From Paenibacillus tundrae (GTDB lineage Bacteria; Bacillota; Bacilli; Paenibacillales; Paenibacillaceae), in NCBI RefSeq assembly GCF_036884255.1, contig NZ_CP145605.1:806001-870000 (forward strand): a DNA stretch of 64,000 nucleotides, given 5' to 3'. Every line of letters begins with the position of its first letter. The first letter of the stretch is position 1. The notes beneath the pieces were generated by a model. The model saw nothing but the letters and a program-made list of their open reading frames with translations, was not told where the DNA came from and ran no database searches. This document shows positions 54,887 through 63,368 of the stretch, piece after piece. Made by a program: the position numbers and the translations under genes.

Positions 54887-55972
54887 CTATACTTCCACTA
54901 CAAAAGAAGCGCTGGCTGTCTCTGCCCCGTTCACAATAATGGTTAGCGTATGCAGACCCGCATAATATTTTCTCGTTGTAATCACCTTGAACGATTGCTT
55001 CGTAGTTACTCGCGTTCTTCCTGGCGGGTATACCCTGTCAGAACATTTGAACCGTTTGGGTGCCTGTTTGCCATTGGCCTTCATATAGCCCATCTCGTAT
55101 TCAATCCGCAGCATCTGTGCTTCACCGCTCTCATTTACCACATCGAACGAAAAATGAAGTTCCTCGCCGATGGCTACGGTCTCCTGCGCAAGCGATAGAT
55201 GTTCAATATGAATGGCGTCCTGTTCAAGATAACCGAATAGACGCAGTGCTTGTACATGTCCTTGCTTGAGTAGGGAACGACACGCGTGACGTACAATCCA
55301 GTCGGTATGCTCATGCTGCCCGTACCAAGTGGATGCGAGATCGAGAACCAGATCAGGATGATCCTTCGAGATGTCATTGAGATGGTTTGCCACACTTTTA
55401 CGTACATAGAGTGAATCGTCCTGTTTAAGTGCATGGAGAATAGGGAGTGCGGGTGAAGGATCGCTGACTAAACTTCGGAGCTTCGAGCCCCATGGTAAAC
55501 GTGGGCGGCTGCCTTCGCTTGCTAATCTGCGGATATGCTCGTTCGGACTGCCTGTCCATTCCATCAAATGCTTCATCGTTTCAATGGGATAACGTTCAAT
55601 AAACGGGCGTACCGCGAACTCCGAGCTGGAATAAGGTGTGAAGACGGTTAAGTACTTCATGGATAACGCATAGTGTTCTGGCTCAAGCCCATTAACTTCA
55701 ATGTAATCGGGTACGAATAGATACTCAACGCCGCGCATGTCCGGTGCAGCCTGCTCAATGACTTGTAACGCATCCTCATAACGAGTTGGAAGTACTTCAG
55801 TTAATGCGAGGGTAATTCGGCGAATTCTTGCCTTGAACTCTAATGTATCCCAGCCTTCGGCAAAGACTAGATCGCGAAAACGCTGGGTATCCAGTGCGGG
55901 ATGAAATTGCTGCAGTAGTTTACCCGTTCGTTCTATTAATGCAGGTGTGTATTTATCTTTAAAGAGTTCCAT
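54887..55972 (-). CDS. AlkC-like DNA alkylation repair protein with C-terminal Ig-like domain
   Basis: This 361-residue HEAT-repeat protein resembles the AlkC type of DNA alkylation glycosylases. It begins MELFKDKYTPALIERTGKLL, and the HEAT helices include YPIETMKHLMEWTGSPNEH and DDSLYVRKSVANHLNDISKD. The segment DHPDLVLDLASTWYG follows, then WIVRHACRSLLKQGH. The last 100 residues (LHFSFDVVNESGEAQMLRIE onward) form a beta-rich Ig-like domain, as known for AlkC. It would remove N3-alkylated bases. The ATG follows AAGGAGGCAGACT. It is a single gene on the minus strand. Confidence 0.82.
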   Translation of the reverse strand: MELFKDKYTPALIERTGKLLQQFHPALDTQRFRDLVFAEGWDTLEFKARIRRITLALTEVLPTRYEDALQVIEQAAPDMRGVEYLFVPDYIEVNGLEPEHYALSMKYLTVFTPYSSSEFAVRPFIERYPIETMKHLMEWTGSPNEHIRRLASEGSRPRLPWGSKLRSLVSDPSPALPILHALKQDDSLYVRKSVANHLNDISKDHPDLVLDLASTWYGQHEHTDWIVRHACRSLLKQGHVQALRLFGYLEQDAIHIEHLSLAQETVAIGEELHFSFDVVNESGEAQMLRIEYEMGYMKANGKQAPKRFKCSDRVYPPGRTRVTTKQSFKVITTRKYYAGLHTLTIIVNGAETASASFVVEV

Positions 55973-56117
55973 AGTCTGCCTCCTTGTTTCTTATGTAATG
56001 GCTAAGTTCAGCTATTGGTTATGTTCAATATGCCCGACCAATTAAATGTGTGCAATGGTTGGGTTAACATATAATAGTATACCTTAATTCAGCTAAATAA
56101 GAACATAGGTTCTTAAT

Positions 56118-56163
56118 AAAAATAGAGAAAAATGAAGGCACCTTCTTTCTTCAAGAAGGTGCC
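56118..56163 (-). terminator. Terminator of the YqfQ-like gene (minus strand)
   Basis: GGCACCTTCTT pairs perfectly with AAGAAGGTGCC around TCTTC. On the minus strand it is followed by TTCATTTTTCTC. Confidence 0.82.
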
Positions 56164-56173
56164 AGAGCGAGCG

Positions 56174-56809
56174 TTAACGTTTGCTGCTTTTGGGACGACG
56201 TTTGGTGGAACTTGCTTTACGTTTTACCGTGTTGCTACGGCGACGAGGAGTTGTTGTCGTTTTTTTGCGGCGTTTACGTGGTCGAGGTGAAGAATATTCC
56301 TCATAATCCGCATCTGCCTCGCTGTTATTGTTTTTCCCTTTACCAAACGGTAAAATTCCCATCACCAGTTTCATCATTGGAGCCATTTGCTGAATACCGC
56401 CGACAACTTTTTGCATTTTGCCGATGCCGCTCATGATGCCATCAATACCACCGAAACGGTCGATCATTCCTTTTAATTCACCGATGTTGGCAAGTGAGAA
56501 CCCAGAGCTACCAGATGATGCAGGCTCTTGAACCGGAATCGGGGCACTGACTGGGGCGCCTCCGGCATAAAAATTGGGGGCAGGTGCACCTTGCCCATAA
56601 GGAACCAGTCCAGATGCCTCCACTTCAGCGAAGTTTGGGTAATAGGGTTCCACGCCAGGATACATGGATTGAACCGGAGCCTCATTTAATGAACGTTGGA
56701 TAACCCCTGGCGGTGCATAGGCTGAAGTATAAGCCTGCCGTTGCCGATGTGGATGGGAAGACGGACGTTGCCGTGGCGTAGGCTGGCGGTGATAATAATG
56801 CTGTGGCAT
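56174..56809 (-). CDS. YqfQ-like (VrrA-type) low-complexity protein
   Basis: This protein of 211 residues (213 from an alternative TTG two codons upstream at 56815, which has better spacing to AAGGA) has a His/Gln/Arg/Pro-rich N-terminus (MPQHYYHRQPTPRQRPSSH). The central YqfQ-like core is FSLANIGELKGMIDRFGGID then MQKVVGGIQQMAPMMKLVMG. The C-terminus is very basic, rich in Lys, Arg, Ser and Thr (PRPRKRRKKTTTTPRRRS). YqfQ/VrrA proteins occur in Bacilli, where repeat number varies; function is unknown, and a spore or coat link is possible. A terminator follows. Confidence 0.7.
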   Translation of the reverse strand: MPQHYYHRQPTPRQRPSSHPHRQRQAYTSAYAPPGVIQRSLNEAPVQSMYPGVEPYYPNFAEVEASGLVPYGQGAPAPNFYAGGAPVSAPIPVQEPASSGSSGFSLANIGELKGMIDRFGGIDGIMSGIGKMQKVVGGIQQMAPMMKLVMGILPFGKGKNNNSEADADYEEYSSPRPRKRRKKTTTTPRRRSNTVKRKASSTKRRPKSSKR

Positions 56810-57147
56810 AAACAATCACGTTCCTTCTATGTTGGATTTCGGAATTGCGTTCCCTCAGCTTGGTGTCAAAAGTACATAACAAGGCCGAGAAGGAACTCCC
56901 TTTTGCTATACTGTATGTCATTCGCGGAGAGACGGCGTAGGCGGGTATCACGGAAAACGGGATATTTGCGGATTTGGGCGCAGGGCATTAGAGGGGATTC
57001 TATGACGCATTCGGTAGTTCAGACACAAAATTGTAACATTTAGGATGGTTAAAATCCTACATATTTAATCGGGAATATACAGGCGAAAAACTGGGTATAC
57101 TGCGGGATTATCACGAGATGTACGCGGTGGGAGGACAATAGTTCTTT

Positions 57148-57161
57148 TGAAAACGGTAACA
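57148..57161 (+). promoter_or_regulatory. cre site (perfect) upstream of yerC
   Basis: TGAAAACGGTAACA matches the CcpA cre consensus TGWAANCGNTNWCA at all 14 positions. It lies 103 bases upstream of the yerC start, in a region that also has a second cre-like site. Confidence 0.5.
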
Positions 57162-57183
57162 TGTATTTTTATTCTGCACTGCG

Positions 57184-57197
57184 TGAAATCGTTAACG
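57184..57197 (+). promoter_or_regulatory. Second cre-like site upstream of yerC
   Basis: TGAAATCGTTAACG matches the cre consensus at 13 of 14 positions. It is 36 bases centre to centre from the perfect site, on nearly the same face of the helix. Confidence 0.45.
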
Positions 57198-57263
57198 CTT
57201 GAAATACCAACTCAGGATGCGTACAATGGGGGTACACAGTAACCGCTAGGGGATGATGATAAA

Positions 57264-57554
57264 ATGCAGCTGAAAAAGCTAAATGATAAAAGTATTGAGC
57301 AATTATTCGAAGCTATCTTAACACTGAAAGATATTGAAGAATGTTATGTGTTCTTTGATGATCTATGCACAGTAAATGAGATTCAATCGATGTCTCAACG
57401 TTTGGAAGTTGCCCGTATGCTTGGTAAAGGCAACACGTATAATCAGATTGAAGCGGAGACAGGCGCAAGCACTGCGACGATTTCCCGCGTTAAACGTTGC
57501 CTGAACTATGGTAATGATGGATATAAAATGACCTTGGAACGTCTGGGACGCTAA
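57264..57554 (+). CDS. yerC: TrpR-like helix-turn-helix protein YerC/YecD
   Basis: This 96-residue protein is of the YerC/YecD family, with a TrpR-type fold. Residues 1-60 are helical (QLKKLNDKSIEQLFEAILTL, CTVNEIQSMSQRLEVARML). The DNA-binding helix-turn-helix is KGNTYNQIEAETGASTATIS followed by RVKRCLNYG. The target genes are not established. The ATG follows CTAGGGGATGATGATAA. The stop overlaps the next gene by one base. Position after a pur operon and a yerB-like gene recalls B. subtilis. Confidence 0.92.
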   Translation: MQLKKLNDKSIEQLFEAILTLKDIEECYVFFDDLCTVNEIQSMSQRLEVARMLGKGNTYNQIEAETGASTATISRVKRCLNYGNDGYKMTLERLGR

Positions 57555-58336
57555 TGATGAAGAAGCCGGGTGTACTTATCATTAGTCACGGCTCTCAGGA
57601 GCAGACCTGGGTAGACTCCGTCGATGACGCGATCGCTCAGTTAAACCTACCTGAGGCTATGCCTGTTGAAGCCGGTTTTCTTGAACTTGTGGAAGGACGC
57701 CTGATCCAGGACGGTATCGACCGACTGGAAGCACAAGGCGTTACCGATCTCTTAGTTGTACCTCTATTTGTATCTTCGGGCAGTACGCATGTGGATGAGA
57801 TAGAGTATGCGATTGGCGCCAAAGACGCGCCAGAACGTGAAACTGATCTGGAACCGTTCCATGTCACAGCCAAGGTATACTTCGGCTATCCGGTCGATAA
57901 CGATCCTGATATCGCTGTTATGGTGTGGGATAAAGTGAAGTCACTGTCACAGAAGCCTGAACAAGAAACGATTCTGCTGGTGGGTCATGGAAGTATCCGT
58001 GATGGATTCCGTCAGCGCTGGGAAGCAGGTATTGCTTCACTTGCGGAACGGGTTCGTGAGGTTAGTGGTGTAGCACACACAGATTATGCTTTGCTTAACC
58101 CGGAGAGCGTGTACGATAAGGCAAAGTATTGGGGTGAAGAGCGGGGGAGCCGAGTGATCGTGGCGCCGCTGTTTTTGAGTGCCGGTTATTTCACCATGAA
58201 CGTTATTCCGGAGCGCCTGAAGGATCTGAATTACGCATATCGCGGTGAGACGTTGCTTCCACATCCGCTCTTAGGTCAGTGGCTGGAACGGCAGATCCGT
58301 ATTTTGTTAGACCGATGTCGTGCGACTGAGGTGTAA
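57554..58336 (+). CDS. Sirohydrochlorin chelatase (CbiX) family protein
   Basis: This 260-residue protein has two CbiX-type modules. The first begins VLIISHGSQEQTWVDSVD with the predicted metal-binding His of HGS, then HVDEIEYAIG. The second begins ILLVGHGSIRDGFRQRWE and continues to RVIVAPLFLSAGYFTMNVIP. Members insert cobalt or iron into sirohydrochlorin, for cobalamin or siroheme. No cobalamin or siroheme genes are nearby. It starts on the last base of the yerC stop, so the two are co-transcribed. A terminator follows. Confidence 0.85.
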   Translation: MMKKPGVLIISHGSQEQTWVDSVDDAIAQLNLPEAMPVEAGFLELVEGRLIQDGIDRLEAQGVTDLLVVPLFVSSGSTHVDEIEYAIGAKDAPERETDLEPFHVTAKVYFGYPVDNDPDIAVMVWDKVKSLSQKPEQETILLVGHGSIRDGFRQRWEAGIASLAERVREVSGVAHTDYALLNPESVYDKAKYWGEERGSRVIVAPLFLSAGYFTMNVIPERLKDLNYAYRGETLLPHPLLGQWLERQIRILLDRCRATEV

Positions 58337-58422
58337 AGCTTTCTTTTGAAGAAAGAAATGTTAGAACTCCCTTGTGTCCATGAACGATAAGAAAAATGAA
58401 AAACTAAGATTTCTGATATGCT

Positions 58423-58482
58423 CCCATCATAGTATAGCGTAGATAACCAACACGTCTACGGTAACTGTGATGGGATTTTTTG
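58423..58482 (+). terminator. Terminator after the CbiX gene
   Basis: CCCATCATAGT pairs with ACTGTGATGGG, and an inner GTAGA/TCTAC stem is present. ATTTTTT follows. Confidence 0.75.
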
Positions 58483-58556
58483 CAATGTCCATATAAGTTC
58501 AAGTGGTCCCAAGGCAAATGTTATGATAGCAACTTGTTCTTGAAATTACGATTTAT

Positions 58557-58579
58557 TGTAAGCGTTCCCGTGTTATAAT
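58557..58579 (+). promoter_or_regulatory. cre-like site overlapping a -10 box upstream of the GH94-like gene
   Basis: TGTAAGCGTTCCCG at 58557-58570 matches cre at 12 of 14 positions. TATAAT at 58574-58579 is a good -10 box with a poor -35. A second operator-like palindrome, CTAAAACGTTTTCT, lies at 58603-58616. Carbon catabolite or LacI-family repression is suggested. Confidence 0.45.
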
Positions 58580-58653
58580 GGACGAAGTTGTATACAAGTT
58601 GCCTAAAACGTTTTCTGTATTATGATTTCATACTCTGAAAGTGAGGTTCAGTG

Positions 58654-61032
58654 ATGATTAAAGTAACGGAAGATAATCAATATGTTGAATTGACAAGCCC
58701 GACGATTCTACCGAAGGCATCCGGATTTTTGTGGAATGAGAAGATGATGATCCATGTGAATTGCCGGGGGTATGCTGTGGCTCAATTTATGCAACCGGAA
58801 CCTGCCAAATACTCATACGCGCCCAATCTGGAAGCCAAAACGTTTATGCAACCGGAACAGCCATATTTTGCTCACCATCCAGGACGATTTGTATATATCA
58901 AAGACGAAGAAAGTGGCGAACTTTTCTCAGCACCATATGAACCAGTTCGTAAACAGGCCGACCAATATACCTTCGCTGTAGGTAAAAACGATATTCATTG
59001 GAGAGTTGTTCAAGACGATATTTGCATCGAAATGTCCCTGCGTCTACCGAAGGAAGATGTGATGGAGCTATGGCGAGTGCGAGTGACGAACCTGTCTTCG
59101 AGAAAACGCAAGCTTAGTATCTATCCGTATTTTACGGTCGGCTATATGTCATGGATGAACCAATCCGGTTCATATGTAGAGAATCTGCAGAGTATCGTCT
59201 GCTCGGCGATTACGCCGTACCAGAAGTATCAGGATTATAGCAAAATCAAGAACTATAAGGACAAGACCTATCTGCTTGCAGAGCATAAACCAGTCTCTTG
59301 GGAAGTGAATCAAGAGAGCTTCGAAGGCGAAGGTGGACTTCATGCTCCTTCGGCTCTTCAATCGGATACACTACGTGGTGGAGATGCACGGTATGAGACG
59401 CCTGTGGCTGTGCTGCAATATAGATTGGAGCTGGATGCAGGCGCGGAGCAGGACTATCGATTTATCTTTGGCCCGGCTTATGATGAAGCAGAGATTGAGA
59501 GCGTCCGCCAGCACTACTTTTTGAGCAAAAATGAAAAGGGACAGGACGGATTTACCGCAGCCGAGCAGGAATATGCGGATTATGTTGCTGCAGGGCAAGG
59601 CAATATCCAGATCGAGACGCCGGATGGTTGGCTGGACAATATTGTGAATCACTGGCTACCTCGCCAAATGTACTATCATGGTAAGACTAATCGTCTATCC
59701 ACCGATCCGCAGACACGAAACTATTTGCAGGACAATATGGGCATGAGCTATATTCAGCCACAGATTGCGAGGGCTGCCTTCCTAACTGCCATGTCTCAGC
59801 AGCAGATCAGCGGCGCGATGCCGGACGGTATTATTTTGCACCCGGACGCAGAGTTGAAATATATTAACCAGATTCCTCATACCGACCACTGTATCTGGCT
59901 TCCGGTCTGCCTCAAGACGTATTTGGATGAAACGAATGATTATAGCATTTTGGAGGAACAGGTTTCTTTTGCAGACAGTGAGCAGCAGGCATCGGTATTG
60001 GAACATATGAATCTTGCGATGCGCTGGCTGATCCATGAGCGGGATGGCCGAGGGTTGAACTACATTAACCAGGGTGACTGGTGTGATCCGATGAACATGG
60101 TAGGATACAAAGGCATTGGGGTGTCCGGTTGGCTAACCATTGCAACGGCATATGCATTTAACGTGTGGGCAGATATTGCTGAACAGGCAGGGCATGCTGA
60201 GGTTGCAGGAGAGTTCCGTCAGGAAGCCACGCAGACTAATGCAGTAGCGAATGAGTACCTCTGGGATGGTAACTGGTATGCGCGGGGCATTACGGATGAT
60301 AATGTCGTGTTTGGTGTAAGCACGGATGTGGAAGGACGCATCTATATCAACCCTCAGAGCTGGGCACTCATGAGCGGGGCTGCGGATCAAGAGAAGCGGG
60401 AGAAGTTAATCCGTGCGGTAGAGGAGCAGTTGGAGTCCCCATATGGTGTCGAGAAGCTCGCGCCGTCCTTCACAGCTATGCGTGAGGATGTGGGACGGGT
60501 TACGCAAAAGCATCCCGGAAGCGCAGAGAACGGAGCGGTATATAACCATGCTGCAGCATTCTATATCTATTCGTTGTATCTGGTCGGAGAGAAGGAGAGA
60601 GCCTATCGTTTGCTGCGTAAAATGATACCAGGCCCCAATGCCGAGGATATAATCCAGCGTGGACAACTACCTGTATTTATTCCCAATTATTATCGCGGAG
60701 CCTATCGCCAATTCCCACGTACAGCCGGACGATCCAGTAATCTGTTCAACACAGGTACGGTACCTTGGGTCTATCGTTGTGTGATTGACGGTCTGTTCGG
60801 ATTGCAAGGTCACCCGCGAGGGCTTCTAGTTCGCCCACAACTACCTGAGGATTGGAACAAAGCTTCAGTTACACGGTTGTTCCGCGGGGCTGAGTTGCGC
60901 GTAAACATGGAGAAGGATGCATCTGTTCAGGCGATGGAAGTTCATGTGAATGGTCAGCGGATTGATGGCGATATCATCACAGATATTCAAGCTGGCACAA
61001 CATATGATGTACTGGTGAAACTGCCTTTGTAG
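58654..61032 (+). CDS. Glycoside phosphorylase of the GH94 type
   Basis: This protein of 792 residues has the GH94 layout. An N-terminal beta-sandwich domain (RFVYIKDEESGELFSAPYEP, MELWRVRVTNLSSRKRKLSI) is followed by an alpha/alpha barrel from about residue 330 (DGWLDNIVNHWLPRQMYYHG, MPDGIILHPDAELKYINQIP). The catalytic-acid segment is INQGDWCDPMNMVGYKGIGV, with the predicted general acid at about Asp478, equivalent to the DWNDGM motif of cellobiose phosphorylase. It should cleave a beta-glucoside with phosphate in the cytoplasm. The exact sugar cannot be told. The ATG at 58654 follows GTGAGG; a GTG one codon earlier is possible. It lies behind cre-like sites. Confidence 0.85.
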   Translation: MIKVTEDNQYVELTSPTILPKASGFLWNEKMMIHVNCRGYAVAQFMQPEPAKYSYAPNLEAKTFMQPEQPYFAHHPGRFVYIKDEESGELFSAPYEPVRKQADQYTFAVGKNDIHWRVVQDDICIEMSLRLPKEDVMELWRVRVTNLSSRKRKLSIYPYFTVGYMSWMNQSGSYVENLQSIVCSAITPYQKYQDYSKIKNYKDKTYLLAEHKPVSWEVNQESFEGEGGLHAPSALQSDTLRGGDARYETPVAVLQYRLELDAGAEQDYRFIFGPAYDEAEIESVRQHYFLSKNEKGQDGFTAAEQEYADYVAAGQGNIQIETPDGWLDNIVNHWLPRQMYYHGKTNRLSTDPQTRNYLQDNMGMSYIQPQIARAAFLTAMSQQQISGAMPDGIILHPDAELKYINQIPHTDHCIWLPVCLKTYLDETNDYSILEEQVSFADSEQQASVLEHMNLAMRWLIHERDGRGLNYINQGDWCDPMNMVGYKGIGVSGWLTIATAYAFNVWADIAEQAGHAEVAGEFRQEATQTNAVANEYLWDGNWYARGITDDNVVFGVSTDVEGRIYINPQSWALMSGAADQEKREKLIRAVEEQLESPYGVEKLAPSFTAMREDVGRVTQKHPGSAENGAVYNHAAAFYIYSLYLVGEKERAYRLLRKMIPGPNAEDIIQRGQLPVFIPNYYRGAYRQFPRTAGRSSNLFNTGTVPWVYRCVIDGLFGLQGHPRGLLVRPQLPEDWNKASVTRLFRGAELRVNMEKDASVQAMEVHVNGQRIDGDIITDIQAGTTYDVLVKLPL

Positions 61033-61166
61033 AACTACCTTTGTAGAACTGCATTTAATAATAATCCGCAGTTATCTTTGTAGAACATGGCATGCAGTAG
61101 ATATTCAACGGTCTTTATTTTCATAAATATGAGTAGTATCTAGTGCTCTGAAGAATAGCTCATATT

Positions 61167-61200
61167 AAAACTGTCTCCTTGATGAGGGGGCAGTTTTGCT
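61167..61200 (+). terminator. Terminator after the GH94-like gene
   Basis: AAAACTG and CAGTTTT pair, with inner CC/GG pairs, around TTGATGA, followed by GCTATATAG. The T run is within the right arm, so the call is moderate. Confidence 0.6.
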
Positions 61201-61655
61201 ATATAGATAGTATTCGATATTGTTAATGACCTTCGTCTATCGGACTTATCAGAGATAATGAGCAGGCCTATGTCCGATTTTTCATGTGGAGAAGCAAGGT
61301 TTGTAGGTACTGTAGTAGATTAAATTTTGCGTAGGCGGGCAGAATGGTAGTTTATATAATCGGTTTTGAAAAACATCGTGTGTTATGTAAAAGGAACCAT
61401 TTTCATCGAGGACTAGGGTGGTTGCACTCTATAGGCTAGGACAAGTTCACATTTGATGATATGATGTAATATAAAGGCTTAGGGAATGAGACGGAATTCC
61501 TTAAGCATAGATATAGGATAACAACATTGTTAAGGCATGATTAACGGATAGGATGAGTTGGGTAAATTCTGGATAGCGCAAGAGGCTTACAATGAAAGCT
61601 AATGAGAATGAGATCGTACAGACTCATGCATAATGTGGAATAGGTGGCGTATGAG
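61201..61655. other. Spacer upstream of dgkB
   Basis: About 450 bases of AT-rich sequence with no clear gene or structure. A -10-like TAATAT is near 61468-61473. No RNA gene or repeat of the other families was seen. Confidence 0.3.
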
Positions 61656-62537
61656 ATGAAAAAAGCTCGTTTAATATATAATCCGACCTCAGGCCGGGAA
61701 GAAATGAAGAAACGTCTGGCTGATATTTTGCAACGTTTGGATCAGGGTGGTATTGAAGCTTCATGTCATGCAACAACGGGTGAGGGAGATGCAACCCGGG
61801 AAGCGGAACTCGCCATTGAACGTGGATACGATATGATTATTGCTGCTGGTGGCGATGGGACGCTATATGAAGTCATCAACGGTATGGCTGAGCGTGAGAA
61901 TCGTCCACCATTAGGCGTGTTTCCACTCGGAACGACCAATGATTTTGCGCGTGCACTGGGAATTCCAAGGCAGTGGGAGGATTACGTCGATCTGGTGATT
62001 AACCAACAGCTTCGTCCTCTGGATCTTGGGAAGGTGAACGATAAATATTTTATCAACATCGCAGGTGGAGGTTCATTGACTGAGCTGACCTATGAAGTGC
62101 CGAGCCGTCTAAAAACGATGATTGGGCAACTAGCCTATTACATGAAGGGCATTGAGAAAATGGCGAGCCTGTCTCCGCAGGAGCTAATTATCCGCGCAGC
62201 AGGTCAGGAGGAAATTCATGACGAATTCATGTTATTCCTGATCGCTAATACGAACTCCGTTGGAGGCTTCGAGAAGCTTGCCCCAGGTGCGACGATTGAT
62301 GATGGACTGTTCGATGTCATTGGTGTGCGCAAATGTAACCTGGCTGACATGATCCGCCTCGTGACGCTTGCATTACGTGGTGAGCATCTGAACGATAAGA
62401 AGGTTGTTCACTTCCAGACGGATTATATGGAAGTGACTTCGCCAGGCTATGTGCAATTGAACCTGGATGGAGAGCTGGGCGGTACGCTCCCGGCAACGTT
62501 TAAGAATCTGCGTCACCATTTGATGCTGTATCGTTGA
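61656..62537 (+). CDS. dgkB: Diacylglycerol kinase (DgkB)
   Basis: This 293-residue lipid kinase of the DagK family phosphorylates diacylglycerol to phosphatidic acid, recycling the lipid left by lipoteichoic acid synthesis. The N-terminus is MKKARLIYNPTSGREEMKKR. The ATP-binding motif is AAGGDGTLYEVINGM, and FPLGTTNDFARALGIPR follows. The C-terminal half is beta-rich and ends in VQLNLDGELGGTLPATFKNL. The ATG at 61656 follows AGGTGGCGTATGAG. It precedes an rlmD-like gene as in B. subtilis (dgkB-yefA), but with 830 bases of repeats between them. Confidence 0.92.
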   Translation: MKKARLIYNPTSGREEMKKRLADILQRLDQGGIEASCHATTGEGDATREAELAIERGYDMIIAAGGDGTLYEVINGMAERENRPPLGVFPLGTTNDFARALGIPRQWEDYVDLVINQQLRPLDLGKVNDKYFINIAGGGSLTELTYEVPSRLKTMIGQLAYYMKGIEKMASLSPQELIIRAAGQEEIHDEFMLFLIANTNSVGGFEKLAPGATIDDGLFDVIGVRKCNLADMIRLVTLALRGEHLNDKKVVHFQTDYMEVTSPGYVQLNLDGELGGTLPATFKNLRHHLMLYR

Positions 62538-62549
62538 TTCGAGTGGGAG

Positions 62550-63060
62550 CTGTAACTAGAAGAGCCGTAAGGAGCGGAGGTTACAACTAGAGTTTGCAAG
62601 AGGTGAAGGCTGTACTCGGAAATGGTACGAAACCGAGGAAGCTGGCTGGCACCAAAGGCGACGGATAAAACTAGAAGTGCTACAAGAGCGGAAAGATACA
62701 CAGAAGTTTGAGTTGTAACTAAACGTGCTACGTTACTTGGAAGCTCCAATCAGAAATGGTGTTAGACGTGGACGTTGCAAATTGGAAATAGAATAAGGTA
62801 GTCAAGCGACAACCAGAGTGGCACAAAGAGCGGAAGATGTAGTCGGAAGTGCTACAAGACGGGCTAGCTTCAACCACAATTGCTGCAAGACGCGAAAGTA
62901 AACATAAGTCAGCAGGAAAGAGAGCCTCAACTGGGACTCGATCCAGATACGGAGAAAAGTTCTTGCCACCGCTATCATGAATTGAGGTACCGTGTGCTAG
63001 AGCTGTAAGCGGTAGGAAACACTCTTCTGTTGAGCAAGATGCTACATGCATGAGTCTATA
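62550..63060. repeat. Degenerate purine-rich tandem array downstream of dgkB
   Basis: About 500 bases carry many divergent repeats of a motif near GTAACTAGAAGTGCTACAAG followed by AGCGGAAG. Clear examples occur near 62667, 62709, 62817 and 62844. The period is roughly 30-36 bases with much variation. No frame is open across it on the plus strand with coding character. The AGTGCTACAAGA core is the best kept part. Confidence 0.6.
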
Positions 63061-63126
63061 GACGGAGTGGTTAAACGTAGAGCTTTTCCAGTTGCGGCGA
63101 TTGCTGAGATCACGTATAATCTCATG

Positions 63127-63146
63127 GGGTTCGTGCTAACGAACCC
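63127..63146. repeat. Perfect inverted repeat with GGGTTCG arms
   Basis: GGGTTCG (63127-63133) and CGAACCC (63140-63146) are perfectly complementary around TGCTAA. It lies at the left border of the 26-bp repeat group and contains the same TTCGT core. Confidence 0.55.
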
Positions 63147-63184
63147 AAGAAGCCTTATTCTGGCGAAATGAGTAGAATTCGAAA

Positions 63185-63331
63185 TCTAACGAATCTCAGC
63201 GTCGCTATTTAGGCTGAAATGACCCAAAAAGATATGGAAACGCCATTGTAGAATGAAATAACGTCTCTGAAGTTCGTTAGAATTTTGGAACGTTATTTTT
63301 GATGTAAATAAGGTGTCTAGGGTTCGTTAGA
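63185..63331. repeat. Three 26-bp repeats (one inverted, two direct) upstream of the rlmD-like gene
   Basis: Direct copies at 63256-63281 and 63306-63331 start exactly 50 bases apart. They begin AAATAACGTC or AAATAAGGTG and end in TTCGTTAGA. An inverted copy is at 63185-63210 (TCTAACGAATCTCAGCG...). The end TTCGTTAGA is fully kept. Confidence 0.65.
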
Positions 63332-63368
63332 GTTGATTATATATTAAGAAGAAAGAAGTGAATGTACG

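Noticed and set aside
62513..63051. Minus-strand open frames in the degenerate array after dgkB
   Set aside because: They follow the repeat period, are rich in Ser, Cys and Leu from the repeats and have no ribosome binding sites.
63185..63331. Regular 26-bp repeats as a CRISPR array
   Set aside because: There are only three copies, one inverted, with unequal spacing for the first pair and no cas genes in the window.
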